NCBI GenBank assembly: GCA_022826805.1
Contig: JAJDUH010000041.1
Coordinates: forward strand, 1 to 64,000
Length of the DNA stretch: 64,000 nucleotides
Origin: Candidatus Poribacteria bacterium
GTDB lineage: Bacteria; Poribacteria; WGA-4E; WGA-3G
Reading direction: 5' to 3'
Shown: positions 24,298-31,872 of the stretch, in pieces
Layout: every line of letters begins with the position of its first letter
How positions within the stretch are numbered: the first letter of the stretch is position 1
Notes under the pieces: model-generated
Seen by the model: the letters and a program-made list of their open reading frames with translations, nothing else
What the model was told of the DNA's origin: nothing
Databases searched by the model: none
Translations under genes and position numbers: made by a program

Positions 24298-25167
24298 TTA
24301 AAAAGCCCACCTATTTGGACCGGGACCCGGTTGATGCTCATCGCGAATCCGCTTAAACGCTTCGGGTGTGGTAACAACATCTTCGGGATGAACTCGGCTT
24401 CGCGCAAGAAAGCCTGCTTCCGGTTGATAACCGGTCGGTTTCGCTGCATCCTGGTAGCGTGTATCAACGCTCCACCTAACTTGGTGGCTGACATTTGGAA
24501 TGGAACGGTGCGGTGTGAGATTGGTAAGCAGGAGAACACTACCAAATTTGACAGGTACCACTACCGGCTTGATTTCAGGCAATTCATCTGACGGTATCTC
24601 AAGATAGAAGCGTCCCGGAACACTTTGATGTCGGAAAACGCCATCCCGGTGGGCATGTGGAATGACTTCCAGACAGCCGTTTTCAACGGTCGCATCTATC
24701 AATGGTAGCCAGATAGTAAGTTGTAACACTGAATCGCATTTAGGCTCCATATAGCCTGCGTCTTGATGCCATGGAACGAGGGTCCGGTCATGCGCAGGAA
24801 GTTTAGGACGCACTCGGTATGCTGGATGGCACATAATCTCGGGTCCGACGAGCGACTCGGCGATGTCAAGTAATTTCGGGTTGATGAGGAGGTCAAAGAG
24901 TGCTGGACCTGTGTGTGCCCCGCTGAACAGTTTCTGAAACACGGCAGGCGATTGCGCTGTAATTTTTGCCAAACGCGTGTCAAACCCTTCCTTTTTGAAT
25001 TCGGAGTCAATCTCACCTTCTGCATAAAGTGCTGCTGCACCGGTATCAACAATTTCTTCAAACTCCGCAATAAGTGGATTTAGGTCGCTCGGAGCAAGGG
25101 CATCTTCAAGTAACAGATAGCCGTTTTCGTTAAAATCATGAATTTGGGAATCAGTCAATGTTTTCAT
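24298..25167 (-). CDS. Phytanoyl-CoA dioxygenase (PhyH) family protein
   Basis: 289 residues; Fe(II)/2-oxoglutarate oxygenase. Iron pair in LVPWHQDAGYMEP (HxD), distal His in LLLTNLTPHRSIPNVS, and RWSVDTRYQD for the 2-oxoglutarate side. Opening LTDSQIHDFNENGYLLLED is typical. It differs clearly from the tandem pair at 8.8-10.5 kb. Its ATG lies 8 bases after the stop of the VOC protein upstream, so the two form a unit in which both products use mononuclear metal sites. Confidence 0.88.
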   Translation of the reverse strand: MKTLTDSQIHDFNENGYLLLEDALAPSDLNPLIAEFEEIVDTGAAALYAEGEIDSEFKKEGFDTRLAKITAQSPAVFQKLFSGAHTGPALFDLLINPKLLDIAESLVGPEIMCHPAYRVRPKLPAHDRTLVPWHQDAGYMEPKCDSVLQLTIWLPLIDATVENGCLEVIPHAHRDGVFRHQSVPGRFYLEIPSDELPEIKPVVVPVKFGSVLLLTNLTPHRSIPNVSHQVRWSVDTRYQDAAKPTGYQPEAGFLARSRVHPEDVVTTPEAFKRIRDEHQPGPGPNRWAF

Positions 25168-25175
25168 AAGGTCTT

Positions 25176-25595
25176 TTATATTTCAACCAGTTCAATCAGG
25201 ATGCCGTCTGGATCCTTCGCGCATGCAACGCCTACAGCGTCGGGCGCACTTATGGGTTCGGATAAGAATTCGACACCGTTCTGTTTTAAGTTTTCGATGG
25301 TTTGTTGAATATCGCTGACAAAAAAGGTGAGCCAGCGGACACCTGCCGAGAATTCGCCTGCCGGGGTCGGCGGCGGTGATTCGATGTCCATCAGTTTTAT
25401 GAGCGTGTTACCGGCTTTAAGACGGACCTGACGAAAACCGGTTGGCGCAAGTCCTACATCGCGCGCAAGAGCATCCGGTATTTCCAGTTCCAACACAATT
25501 TCGAGTCCCAACTTATTGTGATAGAAGTCCAGTGATTCAGCGAAATTGCTGCAGGTAATGGCGATGTCGATAGTGGGATGCGATAAGTTTAGCAC
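25176..25595 (-). CDS. VOC (glyoxalase/bleomycin resistance/dioxygenase) superfamily protein
   Basis: 139 residues, a single-chain VOC fold of two beta-alpha-beta-beta-beta modules: TIDIAITCSNFAESLDFYHN, KLGLEIVLELEIP, then RWLTFFVSDIQQTIENLKQN and GVACAKDPDGILIELVEI. The terminal Glu in DGILIELVE is the usual metal ligand; the first-strand ligand position is Asp (TIDIAIT). GTG start at 25595 with TAGAGGT upstream. It is probably co-transcribed with the PhyH gene. Substrate unknown. Confidence 0.85.
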   Translation of the reverse strand: MLNLSHPTIDIAITCSNFAESLDFYHNKLGLEIVLELEIPDALARDVGLAPTGFRQVRLKAGNTLIKLMDIESPPPTPAGEFSAGVRWLTFFVSDIQQTIENLKQNGVEFLSEPISAPDAVGVACAKDPDGILIELVEI

Positions 25596-25750
25596 GAATT
25601 TTTAACCTCTATATCTGAACGGTATCTCCGCTGTCGATACCGATCTAGAATTGATTAGAAAACCTGCCTTAGGTTTAAAAAGGTTTGTTAACAATTGAAA
25701 GGCTGCAAGGACAACGGACGTAGCAGCTCAAAATTGCCCGTTAGAAAGCC

Positions 25751-27574
25751 TCATGTGAGAACAAAAATTGCTTCTCGAAATTGACCGAGCGGACGGGCGT
25801 TATAAGTGATGTCTACAGGCACAACAGTTCGTCCTGATCCTTCGCAGTGTTGTGGAATAGGGATAGGGAAATTGATGTGTCCGTCTGCTTTCGGTGGAAT
25901 TGTTGTCTCCATAGGCGTAATCTCTACATCCCACGATAACGGGAGAATCGGTTGGGCAATCGCCGTGCGCGGCTCAGATGAGTGGTTTGTTATTTCCACG
26001 CGTAAATGTGCCACTTCACCTCGTCCTACTTCTTGTTCATAAGGGTAACAGCGGACCCAGTGTTCGTCCATACCGTAGTTCGCGTGATCCCAAGGAAAGA
26101 GGGCAGTATAGCATTTTTCACGTTCGGCGAGTGTATTCAGCATACACTGGATTTCGGCATCGGTAAAATCGAACGCTGGATCGACATGGCAGTTAAAAAT
26201 ATGTGTCGGTCTGAGTCGCTGAATCAGGCGTAGACACTTTGTATAACCGACATCTTCACCGAGTAGATTTCGATTGCCAGAACAATAGTCGTCGATTCCC
26301 GCCATTGTAAAGGAGTCGCCTGCGAAGAACATCCGAACACCGCGTCCTTCAACAAGGAGTCCACCGTGATAATAGGTCTGTCCCGGGAAATGGTATGCCG
26401 TCATCGTGAACTCATTCCACTGCCAAGAATCCCCATCGCCGGTGATACGATCTACTCGGGTAACCGAAGGCGAAATACAAGGAAGTCGGAAACCGATCGG
26501 GTTTGTAATAACTCGGGCAACAACCGAATCCGTTATCGTTTCACATGGAAAAGTTGTCTGAAATTCAGGAATAGCATCAACGTGGTCATCGTGGTAGTGC
26601 GTCACCCAAAATTGGGTAACTTCCGAAATTTCACCATCCGTTTGTAACTGCTGAATCTGTTTGATAACATTCGGCGAGCCACAATCCATCACAAACGCTT
26701 CACCTGTTTCGGAGATGATGAGCCACGTTGTACCGAAATGGCGTAAGAATTCGGGCGGCGGTTTGCCTTCTCGGATAGGCATGTGCCCCGGATGCCCCGC
26801 AAACTCAGCAAAGAGTTTCGGAAAGTAGTGCCGAAGCGCGGAGATTGCCACATATTTGTCGTAGCAGTGTGCCAACTGATGAAAGAGTGTGTCAATTGCG
26901 TTGTTCGGGTTTTTCATAACAACACCGTGCGTGGGGATAAGTGCCGTTGGCGATGCTCGACGAACTTTCTCAAGACTCTTAGTTAGCTCGGCACGTGCGC
27001 CGAGAAATCCGTGATAGTCGCTGGTCTGTTCTCCCTTTTGTAAACTGTAGAGTTCCCACAGCATGCCTTCATCATAGATAAGATCCCCAGTGAAGGCGAA
27101 GCGTTCCCCATCGACATCAACAAGATAAGTAATGCTCTTATCGGTGTGTCCCGGCGTTTCAAGAACCTTCAGTGATGCTGGACCCCACTTAATCTCTGCA
27201 CCTTCGGTATGGGTATCGTCCACACGGATTGCATCAGCAAGCATGAGATTGTGCGGGTGGTAGTTGTAGAGGTGCCATCGGTATTGTGGGTCGTTCCAAA
27301 AGGTTTCGACTTCGGCAAACCATGTCGCCTCTTTCGCTGGAACCCCAACACGGGCATTATTAGGTATTGAAAAACCTGCTGTGCTATCGCGGTGATGGTG
27401 GGTGAAGAGGATCTGCTCAATATGTGTGATACCCAATTCTGCGAGTGTAGTGTGGAGGTTAGTCCCACTCGGATCAATGAGAAGGGCACGGTTTCTGTCA
27501 CAGAGAATTCCCGTATTGACATGTCCATGATGGACATATAAGTGATGGCTGAGTTGGGAAAAACGGGTTTGCAT
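25751..27574 (-). CDS. Tandem metallo-beta-lactamase fold hydrolase with C-terminal Ig-like domain
   Basis: 607 residues made of two MBL domains. The first (1-240) has FTHHHRDSTAGF, TPGHTDKSITYL and FTGDLIYDE; its metal motif HHHRD replaces HxHxDH and lacks the last His. The second (280-500) has the complete THYHDDHVDAIPEF, FPGQTYYHGG, FFAGDSFT and NCHVDPAFDF. The last 100 residues (VEITNHSSEPRTAIAQP onward) are an Ig-like beta module. The first domain could be structural or bind a single metal. No signal peptide. GAGGAT precedes the ATG. It lies between a VOC/PhyH unit and a sulfatase-like gene. Confidence 0.85.
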   Translation of the reverse strand: MQTRFSQLSHHLYVHHGHVNTGILCDRNRALLIDPSGTNLHTTLAELGITHIEQILFTHHHRDSTAGFSIPNNARVGVPAKEATWFAEVETFWNDPQYRWHLYNYHPHNLMLADAIRVDDTHTEGAEIKWGPASLKVLETPGHTDKSITYLVDVDGERFAFTGDLIYDEGMLWELYSLQKGEQTSDYHGFLGARAELTKSLEKVRRASPTALIPTHGVVMKNPNNAIDTLFHQLAHCYDKYVAISALRHYFPKLFAEFAGHPGHMPIREGKPPPEFLRHFGTTWLIISETGEAFVMDCGSPNVIKQIQQLQTDGEISEVTQFWVTHYHDDHVDAIPEFQTTFPCETITDSVVARVITNPIGFRLPCISPSVTRVDRITGDGDSWQWNEFTMTAYHFPGQTYYHGGLLVEGRGVRMFFAGDSFTMAGIDDYCSGNRNLLGEDVGYTKCLRLIQRLRPTHIFNCHVDPAFDFTDAEIQCMLNTLAEREKCYTALFPWDHANYGMDEHWVRCYPYEQEVGRGEVAHLRVEITNHSSEPRTAIAQPILPLSWDVEITPMETTIPPKADGHINFPIPIPQHCEGSGRTVVPVDITYNARPLGQFREAIFVLT

Positions 27575-27626
27575 TGGGTATCCTCATTTTTTGGGGATTT
27601 ATCAAGCACCCATAAGCACGCCTCTT

Positions 27627-27657
27627 AAAAATGGGCAAGGCTATAAGCCTCACCCAT
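27627..27657 (-). terminator. Rho-independent terminator after the sulfatase-like gene
   Basis: On the minus strand ATGGG-x2-AGGCT, loop TAT, AGCCT-x2-CCCAT, followed by TTTT. It lies 25 bases after the stop at 27682. Confidence 0.75.
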
Positions 27658-27681
27658 GGGAAGTGGAAGCACTTCTATATA

Positions 27682-29070
27682 TTACGCCTCTGCGAATTGT
27701 GGTCTGCCGAGGGCATCTGTTCTGCCTTGGCGTTGGTAGTGCGGCAGATGTCCATTTGCATCGGCTAAAATCCGTTCTTTTGCGAGCGCAATCCGGTCGG
27801 CACCTTGGTCAGCGATGTTATGCTGGCAGGCTACATCTGCTTCAAGGTCAAACAGCCGTACGTCTTCTTGGAAATCAACACTGGAGAAATACCAACTCTT
27901 CGCGTCTTTATACCAGACAGAGTTGACATAGCGGCAAGTTAGGTACTCACGCGACGTGAAACCACTTTTACCCTCTACGAGTGGCAGCAGGCTCTGCCCC
28001 TGTATCTCACCTGCGGGTTCGACTTCACTTGCCGCCATCACGGTAGCGGGGACATCAAGCGTGTAAACGAATTCATCGCACGTTGTACCAGCGTTAACCC
28101 GTGATGGATGGCTAACCATCATAGGAATGTCCATTGTGCCGGGGTACATGAAATTGGCAGGTTTTCCTGTGGCTTTGTCTGGATTCTCCGCGAAGTTTGT
28201 ACCGTGGTCTGCAAGGAAGATGATGAGTGTGTTCTCGCGCAATCCGAGGCGATCAATGGTATCCACCAATTTTCCGAACCATGTGTCCACAAGGGTTACC
28301 AAGCCTGCATAGTTGGCTCTAACGCTTGGGAGTCGGTCTTCAAGTTCCTTATCGTTAAGTGAACCGTACGGGAGGTTGAGGCAGATAGGTTCACGATCTT
28401 CACGCTTCCCGTAGAGGTCGTAATAGTGGATGGGGGCTTCCCATGTTTCATGCGGTGTGAAACTATCTACGTAGAGATAGAACGGAGTATTCTTGTGATT
28501 ATGTTCGACAAATTCGATTGCGGATCGGAATAACCTCGCAGCGTGCCACGTTTCCTCTGGGCGTTCGGGTTGAACGTTCACAATATGGGCACGAATACGT
28601 TCTGGGTTTCCGCGGTAACGAGAAATCAGTGCTGGATCTGCATGCGCTGCACCTCGGTACCTATCCTCGGCTTGACCGCGGACGAATTCCCACTGTCGGA
28701 AACCTCGCGTAAAATTCATACCTGGTACGAAATAGTGTGGGACATCTGCGAAGAAACCGGTGTGATACCCGTTATGAACAAGTGATTCAGCAATTGCCGG
28801 TTCATCAGAAGACATGGGTTGCCAGCCAGGGGTGTAGACATTATCCCACGGTACGGGCGTATAAGTGCTGAACGGATAGGCACGTCTACCGGTATGTAAG
28901 GTGCGGCGTGTCGGAATCGTCGGTAGACATTCCGGGTGTGCATTCGTAAATCTGACACTCTGTTTGGCGAATCGTGCCAAATTCGGGGTATGAATCCAAT
29001 CGTTGCCATAAGGGCTGAGATACGCTGTTCGCAGGGTGTCTGAAACAACGACGACTATATTCCAACTCAT
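27682..29070 (-). CDS. Sulfatase-like hydrolase with Thr at the nucleophile position
   Basis: 462 residues of the alkaline phosphatase/sulfatase superfamily. Metal ligands fit D11 (VVVVSDTLR) and the later FLADHGTNFAE. The sulfatase signature C/S-x-P-x-R-x4-T-G reads T51-I-P-T-R-R-T-L-H-T-G, with Thr in place of the Cys or Ser that is turned into formylglycine. So it is probably not a classical sulfatase; Thr is the nucleophile in the NPP/phosphodiesterase branch. No signal peptide is visible, so it is cytoplasmic. TTGGAGGT precedes the ATG and a terminator follows. Likely a hydrolase of phosphate or sulfate esters. Confidence 0.85.
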   Translation of the reverse strand: MSWNIVVVVSDTLRTAYLSPYGNDWIHTPNLARFAKQSVRFTNAHPECLPTIPTRRTLHTGRRAYPFSTYTPVPWDNVYTPGWQPMSSDEPAIAESLVHNGYHTGFFADVPHYFVPGMNFTRGFRQWEFVRGQAEDRYRGAAHADPALISRYRGNPERIRAHIVNVQPERPEETWHAARLFRSAIEFVEHNHKNTPFYLYVDSFTPHETWEAPIHYYDLYGKREDREPICLNLPYGSLNDKELEDRLPSVRANYAGLVTLVDTWFGKLVDTIDRLGLRENTLIIFLADHGTNFAENPDKATGKPANFMYPGTMDIPMMVSHPSRVNAGTTCDEFVYTLDVPATVMAASEVEPAGEIQGQSLLPLVEGKSGFTSREYLTCRYVNSVWYKDAKSWYFSSVDFQEDVRLFDLEADVACQHNIADQGADRIALAKERILADANGHLPHYQRQGRTDALGRPQFAEA

Positions 29071-29185
29071 CTATGTGACCTCCAAGTTTTTTAATTATTA
29101 AGTTTTTGCTTTGCCTTCCGCTACGCTTACAGGCAGGTTTTTGGTAAAGTCGTAACGGCGTTGAGAACTTGCACCAAAAACTAAG

Positions 29186-29204
29186 CCTGCAACAACGGCG
29201 CAGG
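29186..29204. repeat. Hairpin with AACAACGGC loop (second copy)
   Basis: CCTGC (29186-29190), loop AACAACGGC, GCAGG (29200-29204). The loop equals that at 13967-13975; the stem differs by paired changes. An alternative pairing, GCAACAAC with GTTGTTGC, is possible in this copy only. The 212-base spacer that holds it also has TTTTTGGT facing ACCAAAAA at 29139-29180. Confidence 0.55.
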
Positions 29205-29283
29205 GTTGTTGCTTGGGTGTTTCTTCAACTCGAACACGAAAACCGTTAAATTCACAGATGCCATGACTTATCCGCAAGGTAAA

Positions 29284-29586
29284 TTAAAAAACGGAATAAT
29301 CGAAAACGAGGACATCCTCAACGAGCGGACGAATATGCTCGCTTGCTACCTGACGATGAAAGGGGTGGGGCAAATAAGCATCGCGCGCCGCTTCGTCTGT
29401 AAAACGGACGATAAAGCCGTACGCATACCCTTGACTTTTCCCTTCAGGGCTGTTGTTGGTGCCAGCCGTTATGGATTCAATACCCGAAATTTCGTCAGCC
29501 ATGCCCAAAAGCGCATCGGATAAAGTTTCCAACTGTGCTGCAGTAACCTCCGATTTTAACTTCAGTAGGACGATATGTTCAACCAT
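29284..29586 (-). CDS. Dabb-family (stress-responsive alpha/beta barrel) protein
   Basis: 100 residues with the typical opening MVEHIVLLKLKSEVTAAQLE, then GIESITAGTNNSPEGKSQGY and a closing HPFHRQVASEHIRPLVEDV. The family forms small dimeric ferredoxin-like barrels; bacterial roles are mostly unknown, with a few in polyketide cyclisation or stress. AAAGGAAA precedes the ATG. It is alone, divergent from the secreted protein at 29727. Confidence 0.88.
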   Translation of the reverse strand: MVEHIVLLKLKSEVTAAQLETLSDALLGMADEISGIESITAGTNNSPEGKSQGYAYGFIVRFTDEAARDAYLPHPFHRQVASEHIRPLVEDVLVFDYSVF

Positions 29587-29618
29587 AGGATTTCCTTTTT
29601 CTCTAACGAAAATTTATA

Positions 29619-29648
29619 TTGGTAAATCAGAAAAAATTGTTGTATAAT
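29619..29648 (+). promoter_or_regulatory. Putative promoter of the tagged secreted protein
   Basis: TTGGTA (29619-29624), 18 bases, TATAAT (29643-29648). It lies about 80 bases before the ATG at 29727 and fits the sole forward gene nearby. Confidence 0.55.
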
Positions 29649-29726
29649 CATAAGTATGGCATAAACGTTGTTTTTTTTCAAGTTTTCCACAGGAACCGTA
29701 AACGAAATTACAAAGGAGTATTACAG

Positions 29727-30314
29727 ATGAAATTGGTTTATGTTTGTATAACTGCGCTGTTTATTGCAGCTTCGTTAACTGCTTTTGCTGGCGATCCAGT
29801 AGTGGTCACAGAAATAAAAGATAACAAGGGTGGTATCTATCAAGCCGTCGAGTTGGAGGAGGGTGGAAAATTCTTCCACGATAGAGACTATACGATTACG
29901 AATATCCCGAAGGACTTTCGCGGATTGACCCAAGTTTCGACATCAGCAGACTGCCCAGGTGGACAAGACTATAAGTTGATGTTTGACATCGACAGACCGG
30001 CGTATGTCTACCAAGCATGGGATAGCCGACATACACCGCCAGAAGACCGTGGACAAGACCCGAAAGGCTGGTTTACAGACGCGTACACCGATACAGGCGA
30101 AATACTGATGCTTGATGCACCACATGCTCCGACTGAGTATTTCATCTACAAATCCAATGAGCCGTATCCGGAGGGAACAGTAGAATTGCTCGGCATTGAC
30201 GAGGTTATCGGAGACCCTGTCCTCATGTGGACGATCTTCCTTGAAGAAGGCGTACTTCCCGTCGACCCGACTGGAAATTTAACGACGACGTGGGGTGAAA
30301 TTAAGTCGAATTAG
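29727..30314 (+). CDS. Secreted protein with C-terminal LTTTWG tag, unknown domain
   Basis: 195 residues starting MKLVYVCITALFIAASLTAF, a clear signal peptide cut after AFA. The mature part (YQAVELEEGGKFFHDRDYTI, then RPAYVYQAWDSRHTPPEDRG and APTEYFIYKSNEPYPEG) is a beta-rich domain seen in other Poribacteria exported proteins with no assigned function. It ends DPTGNLTTTWGEIKSN, matching the tag on the LamG proteins. The start at 29727 has AAAGGAG upstream; the open frame further 5' lacks a signal peptide. A strong terminator follows at 30343. Confidence 0.78.
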   Translation: MKLVYVCITALFIAASLTAFAGDPVVVTEIKDNKGGIYQAVELEEGGKFFHDRDYTITNIPKDFRGLTQVSTSADCPGGQDYKLMFDIDRPAYVYQAWDSRHTPPEDRGQDPKGWFTDAYTDTGEILMLDAPHAPTEYFIYKSNEPYPEGTVELLGIDEVIGDPVLMWTIFLEEGVLPVDPTGNLTTTWGEIKSN

Positions 30315-30342
30315 TCCTGTTATTAAAACTGAATTCTATCGC

Positions 30343-30374
30343 AGGCGGGCTGACCAAGCCCGCCTTTTATTGTT
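30343..30374 (+). terminator. Rho-independent terminator
   Basis: AGGCGGGCT (30343-30351), loop GACCA, AGCCCGCCT (30357-30365), then TTTATTGTTT. A perfect 9-bp GC-rich stem with T-run after the secreted protein gene. Confidence 0.9.
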
Positions 30375-30442
30375 TAAGTGGAGGAGGTTGCTACAATTGA
30401 GCAGATAAAGAGATATGGGAATAGACAGGGTTGAGGCGTCTG

Positions 30443-30685
30443 CTAATAAATAAGGCATGCCCCACCGGCGCAGGCACTGCCTGCTTTCTGCGTTATATCA
30501 CCGGCGATGTTATCTGCTTCACCTGCCTCAAATTCAGCGACAAGAGACCTCGCTTTCTCTGTTGGCTCTGATAGGCTGAGTTGCAGCGTGTCATTTTGCG
30601 TGAAGGACACGCTGCATCCTGAAAACGAGATCGCGATACAGAAAAGGCTCAGCAGCAAAATCACGAAAATGTGTCTATTTTTCAT
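30443..30685 (-). CDS. Small lipoprotein with C-terminal CxxxxC motif
   Basis: 80 residues. The lipobox is ISFSGC (Cys 24), so the mature chain is about 57 residues and membrane-anchored. It contains a short helix (TEKARSLVAEFEAGEADNIA) and ends CAGGACLIY, two Cys four residues apart that could form a disulfide or bind metal. GAGGT precedes the ATG. It starts 2 bases after the DUF362 stop and is the last gene of the four-gene operon with the selenoprotein, so a redox role is possible. Confidence 0.72.
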   Translation of the reverse strand: MKNRHIFVILLLSLFCIAISFSGCSVSFTQNDTLQLSLSEPTEKARSLVAEFEAGEADNIAGDITQKAGSACAGGACLIY

Positions 30686-30687
30686 TG

Positions 30688-31872
30688 TTAAACCTCAACT
30701 TTTTGAAGATCAGCCTCATCAAGTGTATTTGTACCTAAACCGAGTGCACTTGCTGTGCTGATATGATTGGCGAACTTAGACACGGAATCTAACTCCATCT
30801 CTTCACGTTTCTGATTGATAGTCTGGAGAACCAGCACATCGAGGATAACGGGATCGGTACTGACAAAAAGACTTCCATATTTCCAAGTGCTTTCGGCGTG
30901 ATAGGTCGGTCCCTTATCAAATGAGGCGACTAAACCGTCAACGATATTGAGAACCAGTTTTTCTTTTACGACCTTATGTTCCAGAATTTCGGCGATAGCT
31001 GGGTTGCAGTAGAGGGGTTTTCCATGGAACCTACGTGTGTTGTCGACGCTTCCGAATGCGAGGTTCTTTAAACACCCACTTACCCCCGCCATCTCGTGAT
31101 GTTTTAAAACAGGAACGTTAATCAAGACATCAACCATCTGTGTGACGATTCGAGAATACCGAGAGAGGGTGCTTTCATTTTCTCGCCGGGTAATACTATC
31201 CTTTTCGCTCTCATAAAACACCTCATCGTCATATCCGATGCCTTTTGTGTCAGAGGCGAGGGTTCGCACGTCACCTTCATCTGGTCTGATCGGGTAACCG
31301 GCGTTCAAGAGGTGTTCTTCAAATCGGTCCCAGATGATCACCTGTTTGTGAAGAACACCGGCGCTGTATAGTCCTTCAATGATTTTGTCGATGATAATGG
31401 AGTGTGTACTGAGTTCGGGACCTCCAAGTGGGTTAATTTTTATCCCAACAATATCGTCAGGGAGGACAATGTCTCGCCATGCCTCTTTCGCCGAGGGACG
31501 TCCTGTTAGCTTCATCATCGCCTGATCAAACAGTTCACTGACCGCATCTTCATTAAGCCGGTCGTCTTTCCAGACCTCTTTACCGATTGCCTCAACAACC
31601 GGTATGAGCGGAACAGCCTCTGTGACATCAGTCTGTAATTGCCCACTACTTAGCTGGGCAAACGCCGGGAGCGTGCTCAGGGCACCGCCGATCCCCCCGA
31701 CACCAACGGCAAGCCGGTTTAAAAACTGCCTGCGGTTAATGCCATCTTCCCACTCCTGTCCCCCTGATAAGGGGGGATCCAGGGGAGAGGCTGAAGTGAG
31801 GCAATTGTGATCGCGTGCAGCCTCTTGGCAGTCGGCAATAATATTCGCTATAACTGGGTCGTAAGATTTCAT
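30688..31872 (-). CDS. DUF362-domain protein with Tat signal and repeat-derived N-terminal insert
   Basis: 394 residues. The twin-arginine signal is INRRQFLNRLAVGVGGIGGA at about 46-65, preceded by an N-terminal stretch that includes SASPLDPPLSGGQEWEDG, encoded by a palindromic intergenic-type repeat (31759-31786). The DUF362 part has DIVGIKINPLGGPELSTHS, LINVPVLKHHEMAGVSGCLK and VDGLVASFDKGPTYHAE. DUF362 proteins are linked to Fe-S or metal-associated redox roles, but function is not settled. ATG overlaps the stop of the selenoprotein gene (TAATG), so the two are coupled. A start nearer the Tat motif would avoid the insert, but no better start codon with a site is seen. Confidence 0.82.
   Translation of the reverse strand: MKSYDPVIANIIADCQEAARDHNCLTSASPLDPPLSGGQEWEDGINRRQFLNRLAVGVGGIGGALSTLPAFAQLSSGQLQTDVTEAVPLIPVVEAIGKEVWKDDRLNEDAVSELFDQAMMKLTGRPSAKEAWRDIVLPDDIVGIKINPLGGPELSTHSIIIDKIIEGLYSAGVLHKQVIIWDRFEEHLLNAGYPIRPDEGDVRTLASDTKGIGYDDEVFYESEKDSITRRENESTLSRYSRIVTQMVDVLINVPVLKHHEMAGVSGCLKNLAFGSVDNTRRFHGKPLYCNPAIAEILEHKVVKEKLVLNIVDGLVASFDKGPTYHAESTWKYGSLFVSTDPVILDVLVLQTINQKREEMELDSVSKFANHISTASALGLGTNTLDEADLQKVEV
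31759..31786. repeat. Palindromic repeat inside the DUF362 coding sequence
   Basis: On the plus strand TCCCCCTGATAAGGGGGGATC followed by CAGGGGA. The palindrome core CCCCTGATAAGGGG is the complement-type twin of the intergenic CCCCTTATCAGGGGG at 1315-1329. It stays in frame and encodes about nine residues (PLDPPLSGG). Confidence 0.65.
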
